A stretch of DNA of 64,000 bases from Hyparrhenia diplandra. Its lineage: Eukaryota > Streptophyta > Magnoliopsida > Poales > Poaceae. Position numbers and translations under genes: made by a program. Positions 31,275 to 42,890 of this stretch are shown piece after piece. Numbering within the stretch: position 1 is the first letter of the stretch; each line of letters opens with the position of its first letter. The stretch lies in assembly GCA_015847255.1 (NCBI GenBank), contig JADLZK010011232.1, positions 186,001 through 250,000 on the forward strand, given 5' to 3'. Under the pieces are notes generated by a model. That model saw nothing but the letters and a program-made list of their open reading frames with translations. It did not search any database and was not told where the DNA came from.

Positions 31275-32398
31275 AAAACAAAAAAGAGTATGCTTACAAA
31301 GACGTGATCAGCTTGTATTTGAATAATTATATATGTGCCTTCTGCACTTTCATGCACATGCAACTTTATGTATTGTACGTCATACAAGTGTAACTTTTAT
31401 TATGTTTGTGGACTTTGTAAATATCCTGGATGTATGAAATAGTGTGTTAAAGCAGCTCTGTACATAGTTCCTTCAAGCCTGGAGTTTGTTAAATAGTCAC
31501 AATGTCCACACCATTTCATACTAGGACTTAGGAGAGACCCCACTGGAGAGCCACACACACACAAAACTAATAACTTTCCTTAGCATTACTAGATCATATG
31601 TTTGAGGTAAGGGTAAGACATACAACTAATGCTTGTAAGGTTTCCATAAGTTTACCACAACACTAAATGTAGAATTTAAGCATATCCCTAGCAGTTGTGC
31701 TTATTTAGAAACACTAGAAAAACTTGGTTTATGAGCATGCTTAATGTAGTCCTCAAAAGCATCACTTTCAACAACGAAAAGAGTAATATCAGTTTTGGAG
31801 GGCAGCTTTTAGTTTGCATGCACTACGGTGACAAATCAAAAGGATAGTGCCACCAGTGGGAAACGAGCAGTCAAACTAGACTTGCAGATGTAGCATTTAG
31901 CTGCATATCTGATCTTATCGCCGTTCTCCATATGAAACAACTTTTTAGTGTCATTGCAAACATCAGAGGTGGAAGTCCTTGATCTGTTCTCACTGGTGCT
32001 TGCAATGGGAGGGATCGACATGTTGAACCAGTGCTTGCCAGAGGAACACCATTGCCATCCCTGCCAGCTAGCACTACACCACAACACTTAAACAACATGA
32101 GACGTCTGTTACGTGAGAGTTCATCTGAATTTAATATAACATAACATGTACGAGGCACAAGTTATTGCTCTGTTTTTTTAAAAAAAAAAAAAAAACTGTT
32201 TGCTTACAACGTTTCAAATGCTGCATAATTGTAGTATTACATATTTTTTATCAGATCCCTATTTGATAAGAGCACTCACAATGCAGACTCTACCATGGTT
32301 TCTATCCTTATTTATTACCCCTCTATTTATTGTTTTTTTGCTGATGTGGCGCTGTATTTATTGAAGAAAGAGAGTAACTAATGCACTAACTTTGAAAA
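31275..32398. other. Intergenic region between protease and UGT
   Basis: 31,275-31,460 is the transcribed or near 3' flank shared with copy 1. From there to 32,398 no gene is recognised. A minus-strand frame at 31,871-32,158 (CCGVVLAGRDGNGVPLAS) looks protein-like but has no recognised domain and may be a small gene or transposon fragment. Confidence 0.4.
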
Positions 32399-33339
32399 CT
32401 ATTTTGATGAATACTTTTCCACGAATTCAGTAATATTCTTGTCCGAGCTGCCTCCATTCTGCATGGCTTCCTTGGCTTTTCGCATCCACATAGTGGCATT
32501 CATCCTATACTTATCCTTTCTATTCCCATCCATAACATCCTTGATGCACCTTTCCACCTCGCCTCTCGTCACCAAGCCTTTCTCATCCTTGCGCACCCGA
32601 CACCCAAGCCCCACATGCTCTCCACATATTTTGATATGGTCGGTTGGTCTGCCCAGTGTGGTATTGCCACAATTGGCACACCATTAACAATTGCTTCTAG
32701 TGTTGAATTCCATCCGCAATGTGTCAAGAAACAACCTGCATATTAAAAGTATGCAACTAATTTTTATACTTCTAATCAGTTTGGCTAATTGTCCCTTGTA
32801 GGTAGAAGAATAACCATTTCCCATACCTGTGGCTTTATGTGCTAGAACCTCAAGCTGGGGGCACCAAGAAACAATAAGGCCGTGTTCCTTGCACTTGTCC
32901 CGAAGACCATTGGACAGCTTGTGTTGTTCATTTGACCTCACAACCCAAACGAATGGTTTGCCAGAATTGCACAATCCATTGCCAAGCTCTTCTAACTGTG
33001 TTTCGTCGTAATCAGAAACAGTTCCATAGGATACAAGAACTACAGAACATGGAAGTTGCTTGTCAAGCCAAGCGAGACATGACTCGCTGCTATTGAAGAG
33101 GTTGAAACCGTAAGCCTTGTTCAACGGCAAGCGGTCATCATCCAGATAAAATGATGGCAAGGTTGGGCCTATTGTCTTTGCACGCCATGTTAGTGCCATA
33201 TAATCTGTCTCCTGCTCAGTTAATAATAATGCAAATTTGTCAAAAAAAAAAAAAAAATCATTCTTATGATGGTGAAGTGGAATCAAAGAATCACTACGAA
33301 CAGACCAATCATAGATTGTTCAGTAAAACATGAGTATAC

Positions 33340-34080
33340 ACAATAATCTTGACATTTGTATGATTGTCTCTACAAACAAAACAGAGTATGTGCAAGCAGC
33401 ATGAAAATTCACTTGAGCAAAACAACAAAAGGTCATCATCAAGATAAAATGATGGCAACTGGCAAGGTTGGGCCTATGGTATTTGCCTGCCATGTTAGTG
33501 CCATATAATCTGCCTCTTGCTCAGTCAACAATGCAGATGTGTCAAAAGAAAACCAATCTTATGATAGTGAAGTGTAATAAAAAACAGACCAATCATCGAT
33601 TATTCAGTAAAGAAACATGAATATGGACCCATCTTGACTTGTTTCAAAAAGAAAAATCTTGACATTTCTTTGTATCTACGAAGAAAAACAGTGTGTGCTT
33701 GGCGTGCTGAGACTGCATGGCATACGCCGCAAGATAGTGGAATACAAGATTCGTTATAGAGACGGACAGTCAAAGCCAAGAACTCGTGAAGCTTTGGGAG
33801 GCAGCCCCAACCACAACCAGAGATCGAGTGTGGCGACAGTCATCAAGGAATGTCGGGATATCAGTCTCTGTTTTACTGGTTTTATTTTTCTGTACTCCCC
33901 ATCATGTAATCCTGTAGCTGATATGCTGGCAAAGCATGTCTCAGGTAGCTCCAGCCTAATGCTGCACTGTTGCTAATCGATTATTGTAGCTCTGTTGCTC
34001 CATGCAAACCACTAAGTCTAAAAAGAAGAAGAAGAAAAAACAGAGTATGTGCAAACAGCACCGGAAGTTCATTTGGGCAA
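33340..34080 (-). repeat. Tandem duplication inside UGT intron 1 with an exon-2 fragment
   Basis: The region 33,128-33,415 (start of exon 2 plus adjacent intron) is repeated at about 33,430-33,690, continuing after a LINE insertion at 34,035-34,080. The second version includes a degraded copy of the exon-2 start (the stretch around 33,450-33,525 with the branch and acceptor region near 33,520). The duplicate is broken by small changes and is not needed for the gene, but could offer a cryptic acceptor site. Confidence 0.75.
33683..34051 (+). mobile_element. 5'-truncated LINE tail in UGT intron 1
   Basis: The plus-strand frame 33,659-33,976 ends with ISLCFTGFIFLYSPSCNPVADMLAKHV, resembling the RNase H end of plant LINEs. 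It is followed by a short 3' UTR and an A-rich tail (34,023-34,040). Near-identical sequences AAAAACAGTGTGTGC (about 33,685-33,699) and AAAAACAGAGTATGTGC (about 34,036-34,052) flank it and look like target duplications. Without it, the tandem duplicate of the intron would be continuous. Confidence 0.75.
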
Positions 34081-34854
34081 AGCAACAAACAGGTGGCGGC
34101 CATGGTCACGGTAACCTCACCTTGGGTTCGATGTCGTGGAACGAGTTGACGAGCACGTCGTCGGCGTCCTCCAGCCCCTCGAATTGCCGTAGCGTCGCCC
34201 GAAGGAACACAGGGCACCAGTCGGGTCTCGCCGCGAACGGCGGCACATCGTCGGGTCCGAGCTCGACACCCAGCAGCCCACGCGCAAACAGCTCTTTCCC
34301 ATCCACGACCGGCAGCGACATCCGCCCCGCCACCACCTCCCCATAGACGACGTCGACGGCGCAAGGCTGCGACAGGAACGCCGCGGCGGGGACGCCAGCC
34401 GCCTTCGCCACGCGCAGCGCCCAAGGGAGGTGCGGGTCGTAGACCAGCACGCGCACGGGGCGCCCTCGGCGGCCTCGGAGCGGATCAGCTCCGCGAGCGT
34501 CTCCGAGCCGACGGCGTCGAGCTGGCGCACGTACTCGTCGACGTCGGGGCAGGACGCCCTGCCGCCCTCGTCGAAGCCGTCGGAGATGGCGGCTACACTG
34601 AAGGGCTCACCTGGGGGCGGGGTGGTGGAGAGCACGTACCGCGACGTGACGAGCGTGGGGCGCAGGCCGTGGTAGGCCAGGCGGCGGCCGAACTCGAGCA
34701 GCGGGTTCGTGTGGCCCTGCGCGCCTGGGTACGGCAGCAGAAGGACGTGCGCGCCGCCACCCCCACCGGCAGCTGCAGAGGAGGAAGACGAGGTGCTGCT
34801 GGCGCTCGTGCTCCCCATTGTGGGCTCAGTGAATAGGCTAGAGTTGGGTATTAT

Positions 34855-34875
34855 AGTATATATAGTATATATAAA
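34855..34875 (-). promoter_or_regulatory. TATA-rich core promoter of the UGT gene
   Basis: On the minus strand TATATATACTATATATAC lies about 40-60 bases upstream of the ATG at 34,818. Several overlapping TATA boxes are possible. Confidence 0.5.
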
Positions 34876-35017
34876 TGAATAATAAGGCGTTCTTGCAGTG
34901 CCGTGGCACGCAAGGTTGGTTGATCGTTGACGGTCTCATCGCGCAGCTTCTGTTGATGCATGCAGTTGTCTGATTTCCTTTTTTTCTTCTTTTGGCGCCA
35001 AGCCAACAAAAGACAAG

Positions 35018-35264
35018 TACTCCCTCCGTTCCACGGAGTTTGACGCTTTTAACTTTTGAACTTTTCTTTTTGACCATCCGCCTTATTCAAAATATTTTTG
35101 CAAATTATAAAATAAAATAATCAATACTCAAGTATCTTCATTGATAAAATAAGTCGTAAAAAAAATAAATTATATTTGTGTAAAAATTGGAATAAGACTA
35201 AACATCGAATAAGATTTCAAGACGGAAAACCGGGGTGACAAACTCGGTGGGACGGAGGGGAGTA
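35018..35264. mobile_element. Stowaway-like MITE, copy A
   Basis: A 243-bp element (35,020-35,262) with ends CTCCCTCCGTTCCACGGAGT and the complement of GGTGGGACGGAGGGGAG, flanked by TA. Same family as 49,065-49,308, but in opposite orientation. Confidence 0.88.
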
Positions 35265-36360
35265 GAGATAAGGATTTCCCCGTAGAACCACGCCAGACTA
35301 CTTGTCTCGCGCCTCGCTAGACTACTCTTTACCGCCTCAATGCCTCGGGGTCTCTTGAGTTGGTGCCTTGAAAAGTCACGACCAAAAAGTCGCTTTTGCC
35401 TAGTATAAATTTGAAAGAAGTTCGGACTCTACTTTTACCCGCTTTTGGATCACAAAATTACCCATTGTCACTCGTTACACACATACCCGATTCGTTTGTT
35501 TTGTTTTTTCTTCCGTCCGCAGCTTCTTCCTTCGCTCTTCTTCACCGCGACCGTGGGGAAGAGCTCCACCGCGCCTCCCATCACCGACGCGCCCGAGCTC
35601 CGCCGCCCCCCTCACCGACCCCGAGCCCGCCGCCTCCCCTCACCGACGCCCGAGCTCCGCCGCCTCCCCTCACCGGCTCCACCCTAGGTTGCTCGCGTGC
35701 ACGGATCCGCCGTGGGCAAACACAAGACCGGCGTGCGGCCCGTCGGTGGGCGGGGGTGCCTCCCTCGCGCTATGTCGCCTACCTTGGTCCTCGCTTCTCG
35801 TCCCGACGGGCGGTCGCCGCCTTGAAGGCCCGCCCTTCTTGGCCGTCGTGCCATGGTCATCCCCGACGAGCTCGGACCTACCCCGGGCGAGCATGGCCCC
35901 GGCCTCGGGCCGGCCCGACGCCACTCCACCGCTGGCGACCGGCTCCGGCGGCGCCCACCGCGGGCCATGGAGGCACGCACATGGCCTTCCGAGTGCATGG
36001 CAAAGACGGCGAGCGGCCACCTCCTCTCGGCCGACGAGCTTGTGGCGCGACGGCGGCCTCCTCCCTTCAGACGGTGGCCCTCCCCTCTCCACTCCTAGCC
36101 CCCAAGAACAGAGCAAAGATGGCAGCCTCCATGGGAGCAGCATGCGGCATGCCCAAGATCTATCTAGAGGAGGAAGAAATCACATGTGTGCATGACATGT
36201 GGGCCCGCTTTGAAGTGAGGGGACTTTTTCAAAAGCCACAAAGAGCTCAACCAAACAAAGCTTCCATCCATCCCACAAAGAGCCTTTGACAAAGCTACTT
36301 TTTCTTAAAAAGACACAACCCACAACAGCTTTTTGCAAAAGCCACAGCCAACCAAACACA
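35265..36360 (+). other. Pro/Arg-rich open frame, function not recognised
   Basis: A 297-codon frame (35,396-36,289) encodes a Pro/Arg/Ala-rich protein with no domain I recognise. Overlapping frames on both strands reflect high GC content. The sequence after about 36,220 (AAAGCCAC... repeated as GCAAAAGCCACAGCC and ACCAAACACACCC) resembles MITE ends, so the block may be transposon-derived. A TATAAA at about 35,404 lies within the frame, arguing against 35,396 as start. Confidence 0.35.
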
Positions 36361-37353
36361 CCCTAAGTCTCCACGTATACATCAACCGCCGGGGAAATGG
36401 TGGTTCCGCTAAGTAAAGCAGAGACTCGTACGAAGCACTAGTTGCCTTGGCTAACAAAAGTAGAGGCACAACATGTTGTGATGAAGAGTTGCTCTGATTT
36501 CTCTTAAAAGCATAGCAGTGAAAGGTATATCGTGGACCATAAAAATGATTTGTGAACACTGAAATAAAGCTGCGAGCATTGGGCCTATTGCTCTTGGTTT
36601 ACCCACTCGTACATGGCTGCTAGCTTTTTGATGAGGCATAACACTAATGCTGCTTGCGTTGCTGCTGCCCCTAAAGGAGGCGATCGTTTTTCTTTCATCA
36701 AAACCACCTTGAGTTTTCAAAACCACTTTCTTTTAGTAAGATCGAAAAACCTGCTCTCATGCGACTCTCTATGTTAATTCCTAATCTTTCTGAAAATCGA
36801 CTCAATCACATGAAAATATATATGCACGATCGGTAAGTCTATTAAGAATATGAGAAAGAATACAGAGCAGGACTAGGGTTCTCCATGTGAATGTACAAGA
36901 GATAAAAAGAGTATAAAAGTGGTTATGGTGATTTGGGAAATAGTTTAGGTTTTTTTTTTTTTTTTGCAAAATGATTTTTATATTTTAGGAGTCATATTTA
37001 AAAACTATATTAGAAACCTTACAGAATGGTTCCAAGTTCTTTAGCTATATGGAAAACCTATTAATTTACTAAATTTTTTTTAAAAAATTGTTGGAGATGC
37101 TTTTATGTTGTTCTTTTAACATCTTGGAATTCACATACTTGTATGTATTTTGGAATAACTTTTATGTCAACCAAAGGCAAATTGTGCAAACGACACTCGA
37201 TAAAACACAACTCTGGAGCTCGAGTAGCATTCTAGCCAAACACCTCCATCGGTCGGCCCAACTCCACTTAGAGCCAGGTCTAGCTTCATTTCTAGAGTGG
37301 AGCTGCTCTAACGGAGTTGAGTCATCCCAAACATCTCCTAAATATCGATGTTT
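36361..37353. other. No recognisable gene
   Basis: AT-rich flanking sequence with a 91-codon minus frame (36,451-36,726) without recognised domain and a T-run near 36,950. Nothing can be supported. Confidence 0.4.
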
Positions 37354-38028
37354 CACTACTACAAAAAAATCTTTTATAAGGCGTTTTCATTTTATTAACC
37401 ATGGCGATTTTTTTAAAACCGCCATGGTTAATACCTTGATTAACTGTGGGGGTTTTTTAATTAACCGTGGTAGGTTTTAGCCGCCAAATCGATTAACCAT
37501 GGTGGTTTTAAAAAAAAATGTCACGGTAAATAATTGACCGCGCTTCGAGAGCCAAAGCCGCGCCGTCGGGCCACCACGCCCCGTGCCTCCGAGCCAGCAC
37601 ATCAGGATGGAGGTTGTGGAAGGAGGGAGCGGTAGACAGAGAGGGAAGAGGGGGCATCGGCGCGTTGGGGAGGGAGAGGAGAGGGAGGGTGTCAACGTTG
37701 GGGAGGGAGAGCAGGGGGGAGTGCACTGGGAGAGAGTGTTGTCTGGTTCGGTGTTAGGATTTGAGAGAAAGCGGCTCTCTAGTTCGTGGGAGCGTGGCGC
37801 CGTGGGATTTTTTGCGTTGGGAAGGGGGCGGCTGATAGGAATGAGATGGAGTTAGGGTTTGGAGTGTCCACGCTATATATATTTGGAGGGCTATTATTTA
37901 CTGTGGTTTTTTATAAACTGTGGTTTTTTTATAAAAATCGCCACGGTTAATCGATTTCTGATGTCGGGTTTTTATAACCACCGCAGTTTACAAAATAGAA
38001 ACGCATTGTAAAAGGTTTTTTAGTAGTG
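37354..38028. mobile_element. Small non-autonomous CACTA element
   Basis: Ends CACTACTACAAAAAAATCTTTTA (37,354) and the complement of TAAAAGGTTTTTTAGTAGTG (ending 38,028) form imperfect terminal inverted repeats with the CACTA signature. Subterminal zones carry repeats of TTAACCATGG-like and complementary motifs. About 675 bp, GC-rich centre with no transposase; the open frame at 37,583-37,855 is not convincing. Flanking trinucleotides (TTT and TAC) do not match, so the 3-bp target duplication is lost or the ends are slightly off. Confidence 0.75.
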
Positions 38029-38171
38029 TACCGAGACTACTTTTGGCCTTGTGACTTTCAGTTTGAAACATAATATTGGCTTGGAGATATCCCGTGTTGT
38101 ATATGCAATTAATCTAGAGATGGTTGAAAATATTAGAGTTGTTCGAATGATGGTTTCTAAGCCGGCTGATG

Positions 38172-38227
38172 GTGTTTTATTATGTGCTTTTTTTTTTTTT
38201 TTTTGATACCGTGTTTTATTATGTGCT
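38172..38227 (-). mobile_element. Extremely truncated retroposition scar (poly-T with 17-bp duplication)
   Basis: GTGTTTTATTATGTGCT occurs at 38,172-38,188 and 38,211-38,227. Between them lies only a T run plus GATACC (22 bases). Read on the minus strand this is six bases of body followed by poly(A), flanked by a target duplication of LINE-type length. Confidence 0.75.
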
Positions 38228-38469
38228 GGTAGTAAGTAGAAGCGACGAACAGAGCCGGCGGTGGGCTTATAGAAAGAATAAAAGTGACTGGATCGGAAGC
38301 AACTAGGAAACGACGGCTGGCCCTATTGCTCGACATGATGCACGTGCGCACCGAGTTCACAAGTCAACGCAGAATTCCTTTCAGTCCACGCAAATTATTT
38401 TTCTGACCTTGAAGACGGCAGGATCGGACGACGAACCGTGCGCGCCACTCCACTGCCCGACACCCATAC

Positions 38470-38902
38470 AACTATTTAACCACCGCCTCAAGCTATACCA
38501 ACAGAAATACGAAAAGATACACACACAGAGCACCACTTGTTCACTTCACTCGCTGCAAGAAGACACAAGCGAATAGGTGCAGGTGGAGCCAATGAGCAGC
38601 CATGGGGGAGCCACGCGCCGGGGGCCACCTCGCCTTGCTCCTCGTCCTCCTGCGCCGCCTCCAGCTCCAACGAGAGCCACCGCGCGCAGGCAGTGCTGCT
38701 CCTGCCGTTCCGGGGCGCGCTGCACGGCCACAACAGCCCGATGCTGCTCTAGATCGGCCGCCGGCACAGCCTCGTGCGCCACGGCCTCCGCCCCATGCTC
38801 GTCACCACCAGCTACATCGTCATCCTAACCGTGCCGGCCCCGCCCAGCCCCTTCCGCGTCGCCACAATTTCAGACGGCTTCAGTGACATCGGCCATGCCT
38901 AA
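38470..38902 (+). pseudogene. UGT74-type exon-1 fragment A
   Basis: Plus-strand sequence encodes the start of a glucosyltransferase related to the gene at 34.8 kb: NESHRAQAVLLLPFRGALHG (about 38,677-38,736) with the conserved H region, then VRHGLRPMLVTTSYIVIL (about 38,778-38,830) and PFRVATISDGF. One extra G near 38,602-38,607 puts the ATG out of frame with the body, a stop codon (TAG) occurs at 38,750-38,752, and the remaining exons are absent. A 5' flank with a TATTTAA box near 38,472 is kept. Near-identical to fragment B at 50.2 kb. Not functional. Confidence 0.82.
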
Positions 38903-39230
38903 GCTAGCTAGCCAATTGTGTTGGACCAGGCAACTGTATCAAAATGCATTTTTAGGAGGTGATGGACGGCGAGAGCAAGAGTGAATATCTGGGATGAATT
39001 GATGCTTGCTAAGTGGATGCGGAATATGCACAAGTCACAATGCAGGAAGAAGGAAACTCACGCAAATATTGCTGAACTTTCAGCAAATTGAAGTATATCC
39101 ATCATGTCGTCAAACAATAAGCATCTACTGATATGGAATTTATATATTGGTGAGCAGAACAAGTCTTTGCGTGTTGCGGCTTGTGTAAAACTAGCTGTAA
39201 CTACAAAGGAGGCCAAAGATGTACGTTGGT
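38903..39230 (+). repeat. Sequence downstream of UGT fragment A, shared with fragment B
   Basis: Matches 51,710-52,020 (for example TGGATGCTTGCTAAGTGGATG region and AACAATAAGCATCTA). The plus-strand translation in the partner copy reads VWDEWMLAKWMWNKYKSQC, but its identity is unknown. Confidence 0.7.
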
Positions 39231-39234
39231 ATTT

Positions 39235-39410
39235 TAATGTTGGGACAATTGTGCAACCGCCCCTTTGTTTTGAGGGTTAATTGCGCGCGTTTGCTCCTAT
39301 TTTCTTTAACTTTGTCAATTGCCCCTACTTTTTTGTTACTGAAGCAATCGTTTGCCCCTCTTTTCAGTCAACGCCGCTTATAGTTGGATAATGGACCAAA
39401 AAAAAAATAG
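39235..39410 (+). other. Possible MULE 5' terminal region
   Basis: The stretch with GCGCGTTTGCTCC, CAATTGCCCCTAC and GTTTGCCCCTC in series looks like a terminal inverted repeat of a Mutator-like element. The MuDR-like transposase relic begins at about 48.2 kb on the same strand, beyond the 8.3-kb CACTA element. No matching right end is found, so the link is inference. Confidence 0.35.
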
Positions 39411-39780
39411 CACTACTAGGGATTGTCTCATTGATGACGTTCGCCATTGGTCACTAAAAGTGCCAAAATCGTCACCCAAAAGCATCTCGCGGACGAGTTT
39501 TTGACGAAATTCATATCGCCACCGAGGTCGCGTCACATTTGGTCATCGGTGGCGAAATGTATATTTTCGTCCACAGATGTGGCTCCATTCATGACCGAAT
39601 AACGAGTGGTCATGGATGTACTTTCAATCTATGACGATGCCTTTTTAGTCATGGAAGAACCATCATTTTCGTCATTATCGACTAACTATCGGCGTTCTAG
39701 ACGGCGCCGTTAACGGCGCCGTTAACAATCGATGATGATTTACATTCGTCACGTGTTCGTCATAAGCTACCGCCTAACGC
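39411..39780. repeat. Left subterminal zone with TGACGA/CGTCA repeats
   Basis: More than ten short copies of TGACGA-like, CGTCA and GACGAA motifs in both orientations lie within 370 bp of the terminus. The matching right zone is 47,480-47,700. Such zones are binding sites for CACTA proteins. Confidence 0.75.
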
Positions 39781-42060
39781 CGTTTTGTGTCCGATGCGAC
39801 GTGGGCGCTAATGTGACAAAGACGTGGATCCGACGTTTGTGTAATCGATGGACGTGGTCGCTAATGTGACAAAGACGTGGATGCCGACGTGGCTCATTTT
39901 GGTCCGCCACGTGGCGAGCTATTATTGGTTTTCATTTTCGTCACAGATGTAATTACCAATTCATCACAACAATAATTATATATACGTCACAAAAGACATC
40001 AATTTCATCACAGAGATGCATATGGTTTCATTACTATTTGCAAATAATATTGAAATGATCAAATAAAATTCCATAGATAAATAGATCCAGTATTCCGGCG
40101 CTCCACAAAAATTGTACTCATTTCAAAGACAGAAACATCTATTGCAGCCCCAAGTATGTACTATTACATCCCATATACATACACTAAGAATTATGGGCTT
40201 CTAACGATAGCAACTTGTATCATGGCACTGATGACTACGGTGATAAAGTGACTATGGCCATCGAGTGTAGATGCAGATCTTTATCCCTGCGAAAAATAAA
40301 GCAATAAAGGATCAGTGGTCCGCTTTTATATATAATTTAGTTTCAATGCAATTAATAAAAGTTTGTGAATGAGAATACGGAAACCAATTAAAAGTATCGC
40401 ATAGCCTTTAACATCACATGGCATTAATCACATTGGTAAATAATTAGAAATCAACGACATCAAACAAAATGTAATATGCTATCCTATATAACAGTCAATA
40501 AGGCAATAACTAAACAGTTTGTGCATTATTAGGATTTGCACATGAACTAACGGCTGTGCACTCCTAGGATTTTAGAAAACTAGAGCACTATCTCATACCT
40601 ATAATTGGACAGTAGGTCAGCCATGATCGAAGGGACAGTGCCACCTACTAATGACTCACCTCAAAAGGTCCTATCAAAATTCCAAGAAAATATGATCAGA
40701 ACAAATCTTCCATGCCACTAAAATTGATCCAAGTGTCCATGTGGCAAGAAGCAATGCAACAGTAATCCATCAAAAGAACATTGCAGGCATATTTTGGTAC
40801 AAAATAATTTGAGAAGCAACTCTAACCTTTAATTTCTTTTATGTTATACGTTAATTGCTATAGGATCAGAACCATATCAGAAGCATATTAAAATATGCAT
40901 ACATAGATATAACTTCTGTACACTAGCCAAGCATATAATTTGACATAGTTGTTAGTCAAACCTTAGGAACGTTTTTTTAGATAAAAATAGGCTTTTATAT
41001 AAGTGGATGGAGGGATGATGTAAATCTGCAGATGTAGTTCTACACTTGATGGAAGCATGAATAGCAAAAGGAACTGAAAAGAGAACGAGAGAAAGGGATT
41101 GAAGATACCAGACGGACAAGGCTACATGTAGCCCATGTAAAACAGATGAACTAAAAAGGAACCAGGGTACAATCTGAAATTGATCTGTAAAGAAATGCAC
41201 AAGCTATCAACAGAGCTATAACACAACTTTGTGTAGCCTAGAAAATAAAAGCTAAATGTAGCCTACAGTCAAAGGTAACAGAATTGCACTTGAGCCTATT
41301 AACTATTTGCATAATAAAATTGATCAGACATCCATTTTGTTAAAACATCACAAAGGAAGCTGGTGTAGACATATATTAGTCCTCCTAGAACACTTCATCT
41401 CTTCCCAAACTGAATATTAAAGCAATTAGAAAAGGAAAAGAAAAAAAAGACCACGAGTTCAGAATAATTTCAGATAACTTGATTCTTTGATTTACTTGGA
41501 CTCAAAAAGAAAGTCTTGTCTGCCAGAACACCTGAGCGTTCCACTCCAAATATTGTCGGAACAGCATTACCAACAGACATGTTATCAACTCAATGGTGAC
41601 CACAGCAACATGCTTGTTTCTAACTGACTTGTTACCACAACTCACGGTACTTGCGGGGCACCACGCAGCTGAAGCCCGTAGTAGCTTCTAGTCCTGGTAG
41701 CCACGCCAAGACCTGGAATTCTGATCTCTAAAAGAAAACAAGCATTTTATCAAAAACCTTGCAAGCAATTCCAACCACAGGAACCCCTAAAACCGATGAC
41801 AGTACCTGATTAATCACCACTCCAGTTTCTAGTCCTCACGATTGCTAGGTGCCTCCATCTCCAAATCCATTCGAGAGAAGAATAATAAATAAATTTCAGT
41901 AATTCCGAAAGGAGGTCAACAATCTCGTTAGTTTTTTCTTGTCTTATCCATCGAGTGGAGGAATTTGGTGAGAGCTGCAAACCTCGATTTCTGTAGTTGC
42001 TGCAAACCTCCGTTCCCATCCGTGAGCTGCACCCGCATAGAAGCACCAATGGCGTAGTGG
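39781..42060. other. CACTA interior, AT-rich, no gene recognised
   Basis: No domain and only short frames (for example 40,952-41,200 minus). The segment at 41,700-42,060 may contain minus-strand exons fed by the GC-rich zone at 42,070-42,420, since GT-AG-like borders occur, but no protein is recognised. Confidence 0.35.
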
Positions 42061-42430
42061 TCTTCATAGCCCCGGCACACGAGGCCTTCCCAGCTCCGGT
42101 AGCCTGCTCCTTCCAATCCTAGCGCGGCTGTGCTCATCTCCGTTCCCCGTCCCAGTGCCCAAGAGGTGGCACCCCTGCTCCTTCCTGGCTCGGCGCGACG
42201 CCGCCCCTGCTCCTTCCTGGCTCGGTGAGGAACAGGGGTCGTGGTGGAGGACTGGTGAGCGCTCGCCGTCGATGATGCAGAGGGAAGCCGGATCCGTGAG
42301 GGAGCGAGAGGCGAGATCCGCCGTCAGGGCGACCATGAGTCGGGGCTAGGGAGGCGCGATGCAGTTGTGCGGGGTATGGCGGCGTGTGGGAGAGGAACCG
42401 AGGGAGATAGGGTTAAATGCGTGGAGTGGG
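42061..42430 (-). other. GC-rich zone, possible promoter and first exon of a minus-strand unit
   Basis: A 90-codon minus frame (42,064-42,336) starts near a GC-rich boundary. It shows no domain. GC-rich first exons are typical of grass genes and captured gene pieces, so this may be a captured fragment. Confidence 0.3.
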
Positions 42431-42890
42431 GGGGTGGAGTAGTGGGCCGGCTCTCATGGGCCTTTTTTCTTTTGCTTTTTTTTTTCTCTTTTCTATTTTT
42501 CTTTTTCTGTTTTTTTCTTTTTTTCTTTAATATGACTAAGTAAGTAATGTTTCTAGTTGTAAAGAATATATAGTACCACTTTATCGAAATCATTTGAAAT
42601 TTTTACAGGATGGTTTTGGAGCAAAAATAAGTTGGTGTGTGAATATGTGGAATTTGACCAAGTTTAGCTATTATATTGTTGTGTGAGTATGTGGAATTTG
42701 ACCAATTTATATGGGATGATAGAGAATGATTTTAAAATCATTTTAAAAAAATCAACACATTTTCGAGTTAGTATGAGGGAGAAAGACTAGCATACACGGC
42801 CATACACTAGCATGATAAAATCATTTTAAAATCATTTAGAACAAAATCAACACATTTCAAGATAATTGATAACTCATGCACTAATACTAT

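Larger units (their letters stand above)
32399..34818 (-). pseudogene. UGT74-type UDP-glucosyltransferase, two frameshifts
   Basis: Three exons on the minus strand: 34121-34818, 32827-33211 and 32399-32735, with GT-AG introns of 909 and 91 bp. The parts sum to 1,420 nt, two short of 474 codons, the usual size of a GT1-family plant glucosyltransferase. The N-terminal catalytic His lies in PGAQGHTNPLLEF. The PSPG donor-binding box starts in exon 2 (SWCPQLEVLAHKATG) and continues in exon 3 (CFLTHCGWNS..., HWADQ), across the intron. One base is missing in exon 1 at about 34,457-34,465 and another in exon 3 at about 32,600. Each shifts the frame, so as given the gene cannot make a full enzyme. Relatives glucosylate small acids and phenolics in the cytosol; the acceptor here is unknown. 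If resequencing removed both shifts it would be intact. Confidence 0.88.

Noticed and set aside
35396..36289. Proline/arginine-rich gene of 297 codons
   Set aside because: Not called as a gene: low-complexity GC-rich composition, overlapping frames on both strands, and a TATA-like box inside the frame.
37354..38028. 3-bp target duplication for the small CACTA element
   Set aside because: Flanks TTT and TAC differ, so only the terminal inverted repeats are claimed.
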